Origin: a virus
Strand: one strand, 5' to 3'
DNA length: 23,625 bases
IMG/VR virus record: IMGVR_UViG_3300001349_000061
Coordinates: 7,050 to 30,674 of that record
Numbering within the stretch: position 1 is the first letter of the stretch; every line of letters starts with the position of its first letter. The translations under genes and the position numbers were made by a program. Positions 1 through 6,264 of this stretch are shown here, piece after piece. The notes under the pieces are model-generated. The model made no database searches. It had not been told where the DNA came from and saw nothing but the letters and a program-made list of their open reading frames with translations.

Positions 1-22
1 ATCCATTTATAAAGGATAGCAC

Positions 23-241
23 ATGAATACTTTATTTACTGCACTTCTGCTTATATGCAATATGGAAAATGGAGTTCCTGTTTGCAAAGGCGTGGCAAAT
101 CCTGGTCTTTACCCTACTTTAGAGATATGCTTACAGAGCGTAGCCGAAGGAATTAAAACCTTTGAGTCTAATGGTTTTAAGGTTGCAGCCTATCAGTGCT
201 ACGAATGGGGTACAGGCAAGCATATTAAGGATCTACTCTGA
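23..241 (+). CDS. Small two-cysteine protein with hydrophobic N-terminus, function unknown
   Basis: This 72-residue protein starts at an ATG with a good ribosome site (AAGGA, 6 nt upstream). The first 12 residues are hydrophobic, as in a short signal peptide or membrane anchor, which suggests export to the membrane or periplasm. The body has cysteines in a pattern L-x-x-C then A-x-x-C near the end (motifs YPTLEIC and AAYQC). The minus-strand gene that overlaps its 3' end by 9 nt has the same arrangement, so the two may be diverged relatives. No known family was recognised. Its promoter is not clear: TATAAAGG just upstream is only a weak late-promoter match at the window edge. Confidence 0.6.
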   Translation: MNTLFTALLLICNMENGVPVCKGVANPGLYPTLEICLQSVAEGIKTFESNGFKVAAYQCYEWGTGKHIKDLL

Positions 242-433
242 ACTCTTCATTGTTTCAGGTATGCAATATGCCCTAATGACCGGAGATCCTGTGTAGGTAA
301 AATTTAGTTCTCTTGCCATATATGTACAGTCTGATAGTTTAGAGAAATAAACTCTATCGGCTATTTCTTCACCTCTACTTACTATCAGTAGTACAAAATA
401 TATCGCACCAAATTCAACCACCAGTTCACCCAA
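233..433 (-). CDS. Small two-cysteine protein with hydrophobic N-terminus, function unknown
   Basis: This is the last gene of the minus-strand operon that begins at 2297. The reading frame opens with TTG at 433, directly after the stop of the upstream gene; a GTG four codons later (giving MVVEF) is an equally good start, and no ATG is available. The protein is about 62-66 residues, with a hydrophobic stretch near the N-terminus (AIYFVLLIV) and two cysteines in the pattern LSDC and RAYCIP. The cysteine spacing resembles the converging gene at 23-241, and MVVEF also begins the gene at 1642-1824. Export and a disulfide are plausible. The function is unknown. Confidence 0.55.
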   Translation of the reverse strand: MGELVVEFGAIYFVLLIVSRGEEIADRVYFSKLSDCTYMARELNFTYTGSPVIRAYCIPETMKSSE

Positions 434-634
434 TTATGTTTTACCACCTACGTAACCGGCAACCAATCCAATGATGCCAGTGATGCTCATCTGTAACAAC
501 TCTACTATGTTACCGTCTAATTCACCACCGTGTTCATTTGCTGCAGCAAACTCATCTATTACAATTAACCCGAGCAATGCCATTAAACCGCACGCCATGA
601 CAAGGACAATAAGTCCTTTAATATTACTAATCAT
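434..634 (-). CDS. Small membrane protein with two transmembrane helices (holin-like in shape only)
   Basis: This 66-residue protein has an N-terminal hydrophobic helix (about residues 7-26), a short acidic hydrophilic loop (EHGGELDG), and a second helix ending in GYVGGKT. The ATG follows the TAA of the upstream gene with no gap, and a GAGGA ribosome site sits inside the end of that gene, so translation is probably coupled. Its size and two-helix shape resemble many phage holins. However, no endolysin gene lies beside it and no holin family motif was recognised. Small proteins ending in GxxGGK are common in marine T4-like phages without known function. Confidence 0.6.
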   Translation of the reverse strand: MISNIKGLIVLVMACGLMALLGLIVIDEFAAANEHGGELDGNIVELLQMSITGIIGLVAGYVGGKT

Positions 635-952
635 TTAAAATTCCTCTACTACAAACTCGCCCCAGGCTTGGCCAAATATCCATATTAAAACTAATATATA
701 CGCAGATGCAACTAATAGTGCAGGCACAACAAGTAGCTGTATCCAACGCGGTTTATTCTTTACCCAACGAATTATTTTTTTAATTTTATTTTTTAATCCA
801 TCTAATACATAAGTGCCTATTGTCCAACGTATCATTCTCATTACTATTAGAATAGGCGAAGTGATTACATCAAAGAGCACCAGGAAAAGATCTACTGCAG
901 CATCGACGATATTGTCAAGGCTAAATACTTTCTTGAGTTTATTCTTATCCAT
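635..952 (-). CDS. Membrane protein, function unknown
   Basis: This 105-residue protein has two strongly hydrophobic regions, about residues 17-40 and 72-96, separated by a very basic stretch (KNKIKKIIRWVKNKPRW). It looks like an inner-membrane protein with a positively charged cytoplasmic loop. It lies 13 nt downstream of the IscA-like gene and directly abuts the next membrane protein gene. The ribosome site is weak (GGGT). A lysis or membrane-remodelling role is possible from the context of several small membrane proteins, but nothing in the sequence proves it. Confidence 0.6.
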   Translation of the reverse strand: MDKNKLKKVFSLDNIVDAAVDLFLVLFDVITSPILIVMRMIRWTIGTYVLDGLKNKIKKIIRWVKNKPRWIQLLVVPALLVASAYILVLIWIFGQAWGEFVVEEF

Positions 953-965
953 TTTTTACCCGTTC

Positions 966-1247
966 TTAAACACCAAAGCTCTCTCCGCATCCACAACTTG
1001 CTGTTGCATTAGGATTGACCACCTTTAAGAAGGATCCTCCTAACTCTTCAACATAATCAATTGTACATCCGAAGATAAACATTTCAGCCATTGGGTCTAA
1101 CCATAGGTTTTCTACTGTAGCAGCTGCATCAGTCACACCCCATTCATATTGAAAGCCTGCGCATCCCCCGCCTTTTACAGCAAGAGATACGTTTGGCTTA
1201 CCAACCTTTTTCAAATATTCTTTGGCAGGTTCAGTTACTTTTATCAC
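966..1247 (-). CDS. HesB/IscA/ErpA-type (A-type) iron-sulfur carrier protein
   Basis: This 93-residue protein has the full length and signature of A-type Fe-S carriers. It has an N-terminal helix, then GGGCAGFQY with Cys29, and a C-terminal CGCGESF with Cys85 and Cys87; together these are the three conserved cluster ligands. An additional Cys61 is present. Cellular IscA/ErpA proteins bind and deliver 2Fe-2S or 4Fe-4S clusters to apo-enzymes. HesB-like genes are known in marine T4-like phages. The start codon is GTG and overlaps the upstream stop by 4 nt (GTGA), so translation is likely coupled. The radical SAM gene at 3366, which needs a 4Fe-4S cluster, is encoded nearby; a functional link is only a guess. 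Confidence 0.9.
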   Translation of the reverse strand: MIKVTEPAKEYLKKVGKPNVSLAVKGGGCAGFQYEWGVTDAAATVENLWLDPMAEMFIFGCTIDYVEELGGSFLKVVNPNATASCGCGESFGV

Positions 1248-1639
1248 CTATTATCTACTACCGTTTTCTTTTGCGTAGCTGTTACACTATTCTTTTTAGA
1301 TGCAGCTATAGCTTCCTTGCCATAGAAGGCTGCAACAATTGCTGCGACTGATACAAAGTAAACCGCTGCCATATCACCAAGGATTTCACCAGCTTGTACT
1401 AGTCCTAACCATATTGCAAGTACTACAGAGAAAGGATATAGCAGCATTCCAAATAATGCAAACCATGCCATGTTTCTCTGTGCGTCTTGTTTCTTGTCTT
1501 CATTTTCCATATCAGAACGCATGTCCTGAAGCTCAATCATTCTCTGTTCCATTGCAATCTCTTCATCAGTTATAACGCCATCACCATCACGATCCAAATG
1601 ATTCCATTGGGAATCAGTATCTAGTTGTTTACCGGCCAT
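1244..1639 (-). CDS. EF-hand calcium-binding membrane protein
   Basis: The start is taken as ATG at 1639 because AAGAGGT lies 6 nt upstream; a longer frame to 1693 would run through the upstream gene. The 131-residue product has one canonical 12-residue EF-hand loop at residues 16-27 (DRDGDGVITDEE, with D16, D18, D20, T24 and E27 as ligands), a charged helix to about residue 55, then two transmembrane segments (about 58-82 and 91-112) and a lysine-rich tail. This predicts a membrane-anchored protein with a calcium-responsive soluble domain. A single EF-hand often dimerises. Its role in infection is unknown. It is translationally linked to its neighbours on both sides. Confidence 0.75.
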   Translation of the reverse strand: MAGKQLDTDSQWNHLDRDGDGVITDEEIAMEQRMIELQDMRSDMENEDKKQDAQRNMAWFALFGMLLYPFSVVLAIWLGLVQAGEILGDMAAVYFVSVAAIVAAFYGKEAIAASKKNSVTATQKKTVVDNR

Positions 1640-1641
1640 TT

Positions 1642-1824
1642 TTACCTCTTTAAATTTTTCTTTTGTGGACATTTTGAATCTGGGTAGTACCAAAACTTTT
1701 TATCATAGTATCGATTGGGTTTAGTTACATTCTCTCTATATGTACATACTTGCACAAACGTGTTTGCGCCGTTAATCCAAAAATGCGTATACGTCACGGC
1801 TACTAATATAAACTCTACCACCAT
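1642..1824 (-). CDS. Small protein with hydrophobic N-terminus, function unknown
   Basis: This 60-residue frame begins at an ATG overlapping the last codons of the upstream gene (stop at 1815) and ends 2 nt before the ATG of the EF-hand gene, so it fills the operon gap exactly. The N-terminus MVVEFILVAV is hydrophobic, and there are two cysteines (VCTY and KCPQ) with an aromatic, basic stretch between them. It shares MVVEF and the C-T-Y motif with the gene at 233-433, which suggests a common small secreted family. The ribosome site is poor and translation is probably coupled. Confidence 0.55.
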   Translation of the reverse strand: MVVEFILVAVTYTHFWINGANTFVQVCTYRENVTKPNRYYDKKFWYYPDSKCPQKKNLKR

Positions 1825-2297
1825 CCTTTAGCTAATCCAGTTAACCAAACCATCCCACTAATTATCGCGATCGCCAGTAATCCTAAGAATATACCAGCTA
1901 CCCATTCAATGATTAACTGCTTTCGTTCTTCTTTTTTATATACGGCCTCTCTACGCTCCTTACGCATCTGGGCTTCAATCCGTACAATCTCGTCCCAGGC
2001 CGATGGACCATAAAATAGCGAAATATGAGACCGTAATTCCTCACGCATTTCCTTTGCCTTCTGTTTGTGTCCCCAGACTTCCAATGCATTTTGTTCAACT
2101 TGACTTGCACCAAATATCTTTTTAAACATCGGCGGGTTTTCTGCCTTACCGTGAGCAAAATCTAAGTCAGACATTGCGCCAGCCCACTGCGATAGTGTGC
2201 CTGCCATGTCAGATATATCTTTCCCCACAGCCATCATTTTCTTAAGGCCATTGTATGCAGCTGTAGCCCCAGCTATAGCCGTTACTGGATCGATCAT
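1815..2297 (-). CDS. Conserved T4-like phage protein with C-terminal membrane anchor, function unknown
   Basis: The first gene of the minus-strand operon. ATG at 2297 is chosen because GGAGGA lies 9 nt upstream; the frame extends to 2369 but that would overlap the divergent gene. The 160-residue product has an Ala/Gly-rich N-terminus (MIDPVTAIAGATAAYNGLKK), a soluble middle, a long highly charged helix (about residues 78-128, probably coiled coil) and one C-terminal transmembrane helix (about 130-152). The pattern resembles conserved hypothetical proteins of marine T4-like phages. A structural or membrane-associated role is possible. Expression is probably late, from the TATAAATA at 2334-2327 on this strand. 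Confidence 0.7.
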   Translation of the reverse strand: MIDPVTAIAGATAAYNGLKKMMAVGKDISDMAGTLSQWAGAMSDLDFAHGKAENPPMFKKIFGASQVEQNALEVWGHKQKAKEMREELRSHISLFYGPSAWDEIVRIEAQMRKERREAVYKKEERKQLIIEWVAGIFLGLLAIAIISGMVWLTGLAKGWW

Positions 2298-2326
2298 CTC
2301 GAGCCGTCCTCCATTGTTCCTGAAGC

Positions 2327-2338
2327 TATTTATAAATA
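2327..2338. promoter_or_regulatory. Bidirectional T4-type late promoter (palindrome TATTTATAAATA)
   Basis: The 12-bp perfect palindrome contains TATAAATA on the plus strand (2331-2338) and TATAAATA on the minus strand (2334-2327). TATAAATA is the T4 late promoter element recognised by the gp55-type sigma factor. Each copy is correctly placed for the diverging genes: the plus-strand gene starts at 2364 and the minus-strand operon at 2297. Confidence 0.75.
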
Positions 2339-2363
2339 AAGAGTAATTTAGAGGAGATTTGTT

Positions 2364-3275
2364 ATGCAAAAACCTGTACTAGTAGCCGGAGGATGCTCGT
2401 TTACTGATCCAAATAACTGGCAATATTTTTCAAAAAGCCATGGAGTTAATGAAATCAAGGCTTGGCCACAAGTTTTAGCTGATATTATTAAAGATAAGCA
2501 CGGAATAGATTATAAAGTAATTAATACTGGCCGCGGCGGAGCTAGTTTAAGTAAATCAATTGACCGAATACAAAGAGCTGTATTTTCAGAAGAGCGTAAT
2601 ATAAAGCCACATCCAGAAAATTTAATAGTACTAGGATTGACAGATTGGTGGCGAGAATACTCTACATACACTGAAATTAATTTTAACCCTGCTGTATATT
2701 ATATGTACCAACTAAAAGACAGTATAGAAAAGGGAGAACATCCCTTAGTTTCGCTTCCTCGCCATATATCAAATAATCCTGAAGACCAAGAGCGCGCATT
2801 GCGAGACTGTGAACGAATGGGTATAGAAAATTTTGCGCGTGACTGGTTACCGAATTATTATGTTTGGGGCGAGTATAGAAAAAGAAGAATTCATTATGCG
2901 TTTCAACAGATATATAATGTTATAACTATGGCAAAAGCTCTTGGATATAAAGTTTTAATTTATCAACTTTTATATCCGCTCCCTCCACACGAACATTATT
3001 TAGAAAGATTTGGTCTTGAAAACCCGCTTAAGCAAAGTATGGATGCATGGCTAATCGATCATATGCATGAAGTCTTTTTGTATGATGTTTTAAAAAAAGA
3101 AGAATCTATAATAGGATTTCCTTTTGTTAAAGTTTTAGGTGGATATAATTACGAGGCCTCTATCAATTATCAAAATGAAAAATATTGTATTGCTCCGAAC
3201 GATGGTCATCCAAACCAACTTGGACACGAACTTATAGCGAAAGAATTTTATAATGCTTGGAAAAATACAGAGTAA
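2364..3275 (+). CDS. SGNH/GDSL-type hydrolase-like protein
   Basis: This 303-residue protein has the ordered blocks of the SGNH hydrolase fold: GGCSFTDP (block I, nucleophile Ser12), NTGRGGAS (block II, residues 54-61), VLGLTDWW (block III position, about 89-96, where the usual Asn is replaced) and NDGHPNQLGH (block V, Asp280 and His282). The Asp-His spacing is one residue shorter than the common DxxH. The family includes esterases, acetylhydrolases and lipases acting on carbohydrate or lipid esters. There is no signal peptide. The start has a strong GAGGAGA ribosome site and a late promoter. It heads a cassette with radical SAM and sulfotransferase-like genes, so a role in modifying a surface glycan or virion component is possible but unproven. 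Confidence 0.75.
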   Translation: MQKPVLVAGGCSFTDPNNWQYFSKSHGVNEIKAWPQVLADIIKDKHGIDYKVINTGRGGASLSKSIDRIQRAVFSEERNIKPHPENLIVLGLTDWWREYSTYTEINFNPAVYYMYQLKDSIEKGEHPLVSLPRHISNNPEDQERALRDCERMGIENFARDWLPNYYVWGEYRKRRIHYAFQQIYNVITMAKALGYKVLIYQLLYPLPPHEHYLERFGLENPLKQSMDAWLIDHMHEVFLYDVLKKEESIIGFPFVKVLGGYNYEASINYQNEKYCIAPNDGHPNQLGHELIAKEFYNAWKNTE

Positions 3276-3303
3276 ATTTATTAGATTATATTATAAAATA
3301 AAA

Positions 3304-3337
3304 TATAAATTTAGTAAAAAGAAACCTCATATAAATC
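3304..3337 (+). promoter_or_regulatory. Two near-consensus late promoter elements
   Basis: The 90-nt gap before the radical SAM gene holds TATAAATT (3304-3311) and TATAAATC (3330-3337), each one base away from the T4 late consensus TATAAATA. The second is 28 nt from the ATG at 3366, a distance like that of the perfect copies elsewhere. The gap is very AT-rich, so chance matches are possible. Confidence 0.35.
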
Positions 3338-3365
3338 GTCTTTATATTTACGAAGAGGATGATTA

Positions 3366-4151
3366 ATGGGACTATTCTCTGACCTTAAAGGTATTACGGT
3401 ATGGTTAGATATTTCTACATTCTGTAACGCGGCGTGTCCTCAATGTCACAGGACCGATCCAAACGGATTAGATAAAATGGATTGGTTACCACTAAAGAAG
3501 TGGGATCTCGAAGAATTTGTAAATGCATTTCCTGCTGGTTCAATGGATAGAATTGGCAAATTTTGGCTATGCGGAACGTGGGGTGATCCGCTTATGAGTA
3601 AAGATCTACTAGAAATGTGTAAACATATTATAGATCACTCTAATGCAACAATTCATATTAACACTAATGGCGGATTAAGATCTCCAAGCTGGTGGGAAAA
3701 ATTAGGTAGTTATTGCGGTGATAGATTACTAATCTATTTTGATATTGATGGCATTAATAATGAAATGCATGCCAAATATCGTCGAGGCGTTGAACTAGAC
3801 AAAGTATTGGAAAACATGGAAGCGATTTCTAATACTCCAGCCAATGTAAAAGCTTTTATTATTTTGTTTAAGCACAACGAAAATTACACCTACGACATGA
3901 TGAATCTAGCTAAAATGTATGGCGCTAATGAATGTTATGTAATTAAATCAGACAGATTTTTAGTTAACAATAAATTTAGATTTGTAAATGAAGATGGAGA
4001 AGAAGAGTTTTTAGAAGAAATGACTAGAAAAGATTTATCAAGACATATTATGAATAGTGAGTGGGTTGACCGAGCAGAAGAATTTGTTCAGTCCAGACAG
4101 ACTAAAGATAAAAATCAAATGAAAGACTTAGATAATGCCTACATCAGATAA
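3366..4151 (+). CDS. Radical SAM enzyme, core domain
   Basis: This 261-residue protein has the radical SAM cluster motif CX3CX2C at Cys20, Cys24 and Cys27 (CNAACPQC), which binds the 4Fe-4S cluster that cleaves S-adenosylmethionine. A GTWGDP motif at residues 70-75 corresponds to the SAM-binding GGEP motif, and HINTNGG follows at about 97-103. The ribosome site is GAGGATGATTA before ATG. The frame stops at 4151, just where a C-terminal SPASM-type auxiliary cluster domain would be expected; that domain is encoded in the next, overlapping frame. Relatives act on peptides, sugars or cofactors, so the substrate cannot be told. The core may work in trans with the next protein. Confidence 0.88.
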   Translation: MGLFSDLKGITVWLDISTFCNAACPQCHRTDPNGLDKMDWLPLKKWDLEEFVNAFPAGSMDRIGKFWLCGTWGDPLMSKDLLEMCKHIIDHSNATIHINTNGGLRSPSWWEKLGSYCGDRLLIYFDIDGINNEMHAKYRRGVELDKVLENMEAISNTPANVKAFIILFKHNENYTYDMMNLAKMYGANECYVIKSDRFLVNNKFRFVNEDGEEEFLEEMTRKDLSRHIMNSEWVDRAEEFVQSRQTKDKNQMKDLDNAYIR

Positions 4152-4467
4152 GCCGTGTATCGAATGTATGTGGCAAAAGGATAACACTATATTAATTAAT
4201 CCTGACGGTCAAGTATATCCATGCTGCTACTTAGGAAATATACATTACACGGCACTTGCTACTAATCATAAGAGTGGACTAACTTTCTCTAAGTATGAAG
4301 TATTAGCGAAATATCATGCTCAAAGAGAAAAGTTTAATATTAATACTAATAATATAGATGACATTTTAGAATCCGAATGGTTTAACGAAACTTTGCCTGA
4401 ATCATGGGAAAGTTATGATACAACTCCTGGACCATGTTTACAGTGGTGCAATAATGCTGAGAAATAA
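4135..4467 (+). CDS. SPASM-like auxiliary Fe-S domain, separate frame from the radical SAM core
   Basis: This 110-residue frame overlaps the radical SAM core by 17 nt in the +1 register. It carries six cysteines in SPASM-like order: CIEC (Cys8, Cys11), PCC (Cys30, Cys31, after the typical NPDGQVYP strand) and CLQWC near the end (Cys101, Cys105). SPASM domains bind auxiliary 4Fe-4S clusters and normally are fused C-terminal to the core. Here an in-frame stop at 4129-4131 closes the frame just upstream, and an ATG at 4135 gives a possible independent start, without a clear ribosome site. It may be a true two-subunit enzyme, a recoded protein, or a gene broken by an indel. Confidence 0.7.
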   Translation: MPTSDKPCIECMWQKDNTILINPDGQVYPCCYLGNIHYTALATNHKSGLTFSKYEVLAKYHAQREKFNINTNNIDDILESEWFNETLPESWESYDTTPGPCLQWCNNAEK

Positions 4468-5068
4468 AGGCAAGCCATTTATAATATGGGCATCAGCTAG
4501 AACAGCAAGTCTCGGTTTATATTATGATTATAAAGTCAAGAATAATCAGGTCGGGCACGAGACTAAGGGGCATCTACCTCTTGAAAAGGATGATAGCGAG
4601 CTAACATATCTTTTTGATAACAACTACTCTTTTTGTTATCATTTATCAGGATATGATCATATTGGCTCATCAATAGAAAAAGCTATACAACATTTGAGTC
4701 AGCAGCAGGACTACCATCATATAATTTTATATCGAGAAGATGCAGTTGCCAGATATAAATCTACATTGCTTGCTTTAGCTACAGGTGCTTGGCATGCTCA
4801 AGATAGATTTATTATAAATGATGCAAAGTGGGATGAGCATAAAGATAGAGATTGGGTTACACTAGAAAAGGAAATACAAAAACATTATTTCCATATAAAA
4901 GAGTGGCTTGATAACACAAATCAAGAATATGACGTTGTCGAATTTAATGAAGCTATAAAATACATATCTTCTTATACAGGTAATAATAACCATAAATTCC
5001 ATAAAGCAATACCAGAAAATCCGAAACTTGAAAAAGAATTAGAAAAATTAAATTTAACTATTTTATAA
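4454..5068 (+). CDS. Sulfotransferase-like protein
   Basis: ATG at 4454 is preferred over the frame's first start at 4415, giving 204 residues and a 14-nt overlap with the SPASM-like gene. Near the N-terminus IIWASARTASLGL has the shape of the 5'-phosphosulfate-binding loop of PAPS-dependent sulfotransferases. ILYREDAVARYKSTLLA at about residues 90-106 resembles the 3'-phosphate-binding R-x-x-x-x-x-R-x-x-S segment. Such enzymes move sulfate from PAPS to hydroxyls or amines of glycans, lipids or proteins. The remainder is charged and helical with no membrane segment. It is the last gene of the late cassette. The family call rests on two short motifs. Confidence 0.6.
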   Translation: MLRNKGKPFIIWASARTASLGLYYDYKVKNNQVGHETKGHLPLEKDDSELTYLFDNNYSFCYHLSGYDHIGSSIEKAIQHLSQQQDYHHIILYREDAVARYKSTLLALATGAWHAQDRFIINDAKWDEHKDRDWVTLEKEIQKHYFHIKEWLDNTNQEYDVVEFNEAIKYISSYTGNNNHKFHKAIPENPKLEKELEKLNLTIL

Positions 5069-5116
5069 GTGATTGATTCTCAACAAAACTATTTTTGCAA
5101 AAAGCGAAATTAACTG

Positions 5117-5145
5117 TGTACAAACGCTTTTGAATAGTGTAGGAT
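5117..5145 (+). promoter_or_regulatory. Early/middle promoter P1 (TGTACA-N17-TAGGAT)
   Basis: TGTACA at 5117-5122 is followed after exactly 17 nt by TAGGAT at 5140-5145, a sigma70-type -10 box. Transcription would begin near 5152, just before the ribosome site of the gene at 5171. The same -35-like hexamer and spacing recur at three other unit starts in this window. Confidence 0.7.
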
Positions 5146-5170
5146 GGTTACATCAAATGAGGAGATAGTC

Positions 5171-5548
5171 ATGAAATTCGCAGTATACCAAATCCAACTC
5201 ACAGCAGCTCAGCGCAAAACAGTTAACGAGTCTGGTGACTTCGACTCAGTACCAGCTTTTGCAGCTAAGACTAAAATGTCTATGGATTTCTCAGGCAATA
5301 AAATCGGTGGTCTGGCTTCTGATGCTTTTGATGCTGGTTACTACACTCACGTTGCTAACATCACAGCCGAAGATTACAACGATTGTTTCGAGGTTGGTAA
5401 CATCGGTCCTGACGAAAACATTGAGCGTTTAGGTCGTATGTCTTCACTTTCAGTTGGTGATGTTATTGTCGCTGAAGATGGTACAGTAGCGGTTATCGCT
5501 CCAATTGGCTTCGTAGCTTTCTCTCACAATCCAAAGATAGCAGCATAA
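5171..5548 (+). CDS. Conserved phage protein, possibly YodL-like, function unknown
   Basis: ATG at 5171 is chosen because GAGGAG lies 6 nt upstream; the in-frame codon at 5144 lies inside the promoter -10 box. The 125-residue protein begins with a strand-like MKFAVYQIQL. Its C-terminus has SLSVGDVIVAEDG followed by IGFVAF, which resembles the end of YodL-like domains of phages and mobile elements, though this is a tentative match. Codon use is less AT-rich than the preceding cassette. It is the first gene of an early unit, and its TAA overlaps the next ATG (TAATG). Confidence 0.7.
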   Translation: MKFAVYQIQLTAAQRKTVNESGDFDSVPAFAAKTKMSMDFSGNKIGGLASDAFDAGYYTHVANITAEDYNDCFEVGNIGPDENIERLGRMSSLSVGDVIVAEDGTVAVIAPIGFVAFSHNPKIAA

Positions 5549-5826
5549 TGGAAGGCGTAAATCAGGAAATACGTAATAGGATTCGTCTTTCGGTAGCAGC
5601 ATACGCTTACGAATATAAAGACGATCCTGTTATGTCTGATGCTTCTTTTGATGAATTGTCTAGACAAATTGATATTACGGTTAAGACTGGTAATCGTAAA
5701 CTAGACAATTTTTTTAAAAAGCATTTTGAGCCTGACACTGGTATGTGGATCCGCAAGCATCCTGAGCGTAACAAGTTGGATCACATCTATAGAAATTATT
5801 ATGGAGGGGAAGCATATGGATCTTAA
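5548..5826 (+). CDS. Small protein resembling the Ia domain of NAD-dependent DNA ligase
   Basis: This 92-residue protein contains YAYEYKDDPVMSDASFDEL at about residues 19-37. This matches the pattern YYxxDxPxxSDxxYDxL, the NMN-binding Ia region at the N-terminus of bacterial LigA. No adenylation domain or KxDG motif follows, so it cannot be a ligase by itself. It may bind a nucleotide or simply share the fold. Similar short stand-alone proteins occur in other phages without known function. Start and previous stop overlap (TAATG), so translation is coupled. Confidence 0.65.
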   Translation: MEGVNQEIRNRIRLSVAAYAYEYKDDPVMSDASFDELSRQIDITVKTGNRKLDNFFKKHFEPDTGMWIRKHPERNKLDHIYRNYYGGEAYGS

Positions 5827-6127
5827 ATTTACAACGTGCGGTGACTATATGAAAGGAAAAGAAGATGAAAAAGAATGGTTTGAATTTGGAGGAGTCACAT
5901 ACGATGTTACCTTCGGACAATCTGACACGGTTAGGCATGGCGGTCCTTTTGACCGCGGAAGCGCTGATTCGTACTATGGTCGTACTGTTGATCCCCATTA
6001 TTGGCCTAGTGGCACTTATAAAGCACTTCGGGTAGAATCCATAGATATGACTAAAGATGAAATCCAAGAATATTATGCTGGCTACGAGTACAATGAAGTG
6101 TCTGGAGATAAGAAGGATTGGGGATGA
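5816..6127 (+). CDS. Conserved hypothetical small phage protein
   Basis: ATG at 5816 follows a strong GGAGGGG ribosome site; the frame is open back to 5726 but the upstream part overlaps the previous gene. The 103-residue product is acidic and rich in aromatic residues and glycine (HGGPFDRGSADSYYGRT, PHYWPSGTYKALRVESID). No family was recognised. It overlaps the preceding gene by 11 nt and the next small frame by 4 nt (ATGA), so it belongs to the P1 operon. Confidence 0.7.
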   Translation: MDLKFTTCGDYMKGKEDEKEWFEFGGVTYDVTFGQSDTVRHGGPFDRGSADSYYGRTVDPHYWPSGTYKALRVESIDMTKDEIQEYYAGYEYNEVSGDKKDWG

Positions 6128-6264
6128 TTAAGGTCAACGGTAAAATCTTTAATTGTGTATTAGATGCTATTGAGTATCGCGATATCCTTGATGCTCACTA
6201 TATAAAGGTAGTGTGGACTTATCTGAGTAAAGAAAGAGCAACAAATGATTACCGTCGAGTTTGA
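6124..6264 (+). CDS. Very small hypothetical protein (46 residues)
   Basis: A 46-codon frame starts at ATG 6124, overlapping the previous TGA, with AAGGA about 6 nt upstream, and ends 20 nt inside the next gene. It fills what would otherwise be a 117-nt gap in a tightly packed operon. The product is MIKVNGKIFNCVLDAIEYRD onward, with no recognisable domain; a short beta strand followed by a helix is likely. Coding status rests on the ribosome site and packing only. Confidence 0.5.
   Translation: MIKVNGKIFNCVLDAIEYRDILDAHYIKVVWTYLSKERATNDYRRV

Noticed and set aside
7-14. TATAAAGG at the window edge as late promoter of the first gene
   Set aside because: Two bases differ from TATAAATA and it lies only 8 nt before the start codon, overlapping the ribosome site.
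323-328. Further TGTACA copies (also 1741-1746) as promoters
   Set aside because: Neither strand has a -10-like box at 17 nt, and both lie within coding sequence.
5092-5103. Palindrome TTTTTGCAAAAA after the sulfotransferase-like gene
   Set aside because: The stem is only A-T except for the central GC and there is no GC-rich stem with T-tract, so it is not a credible terminator; it may be chance in AT-rich sequence.
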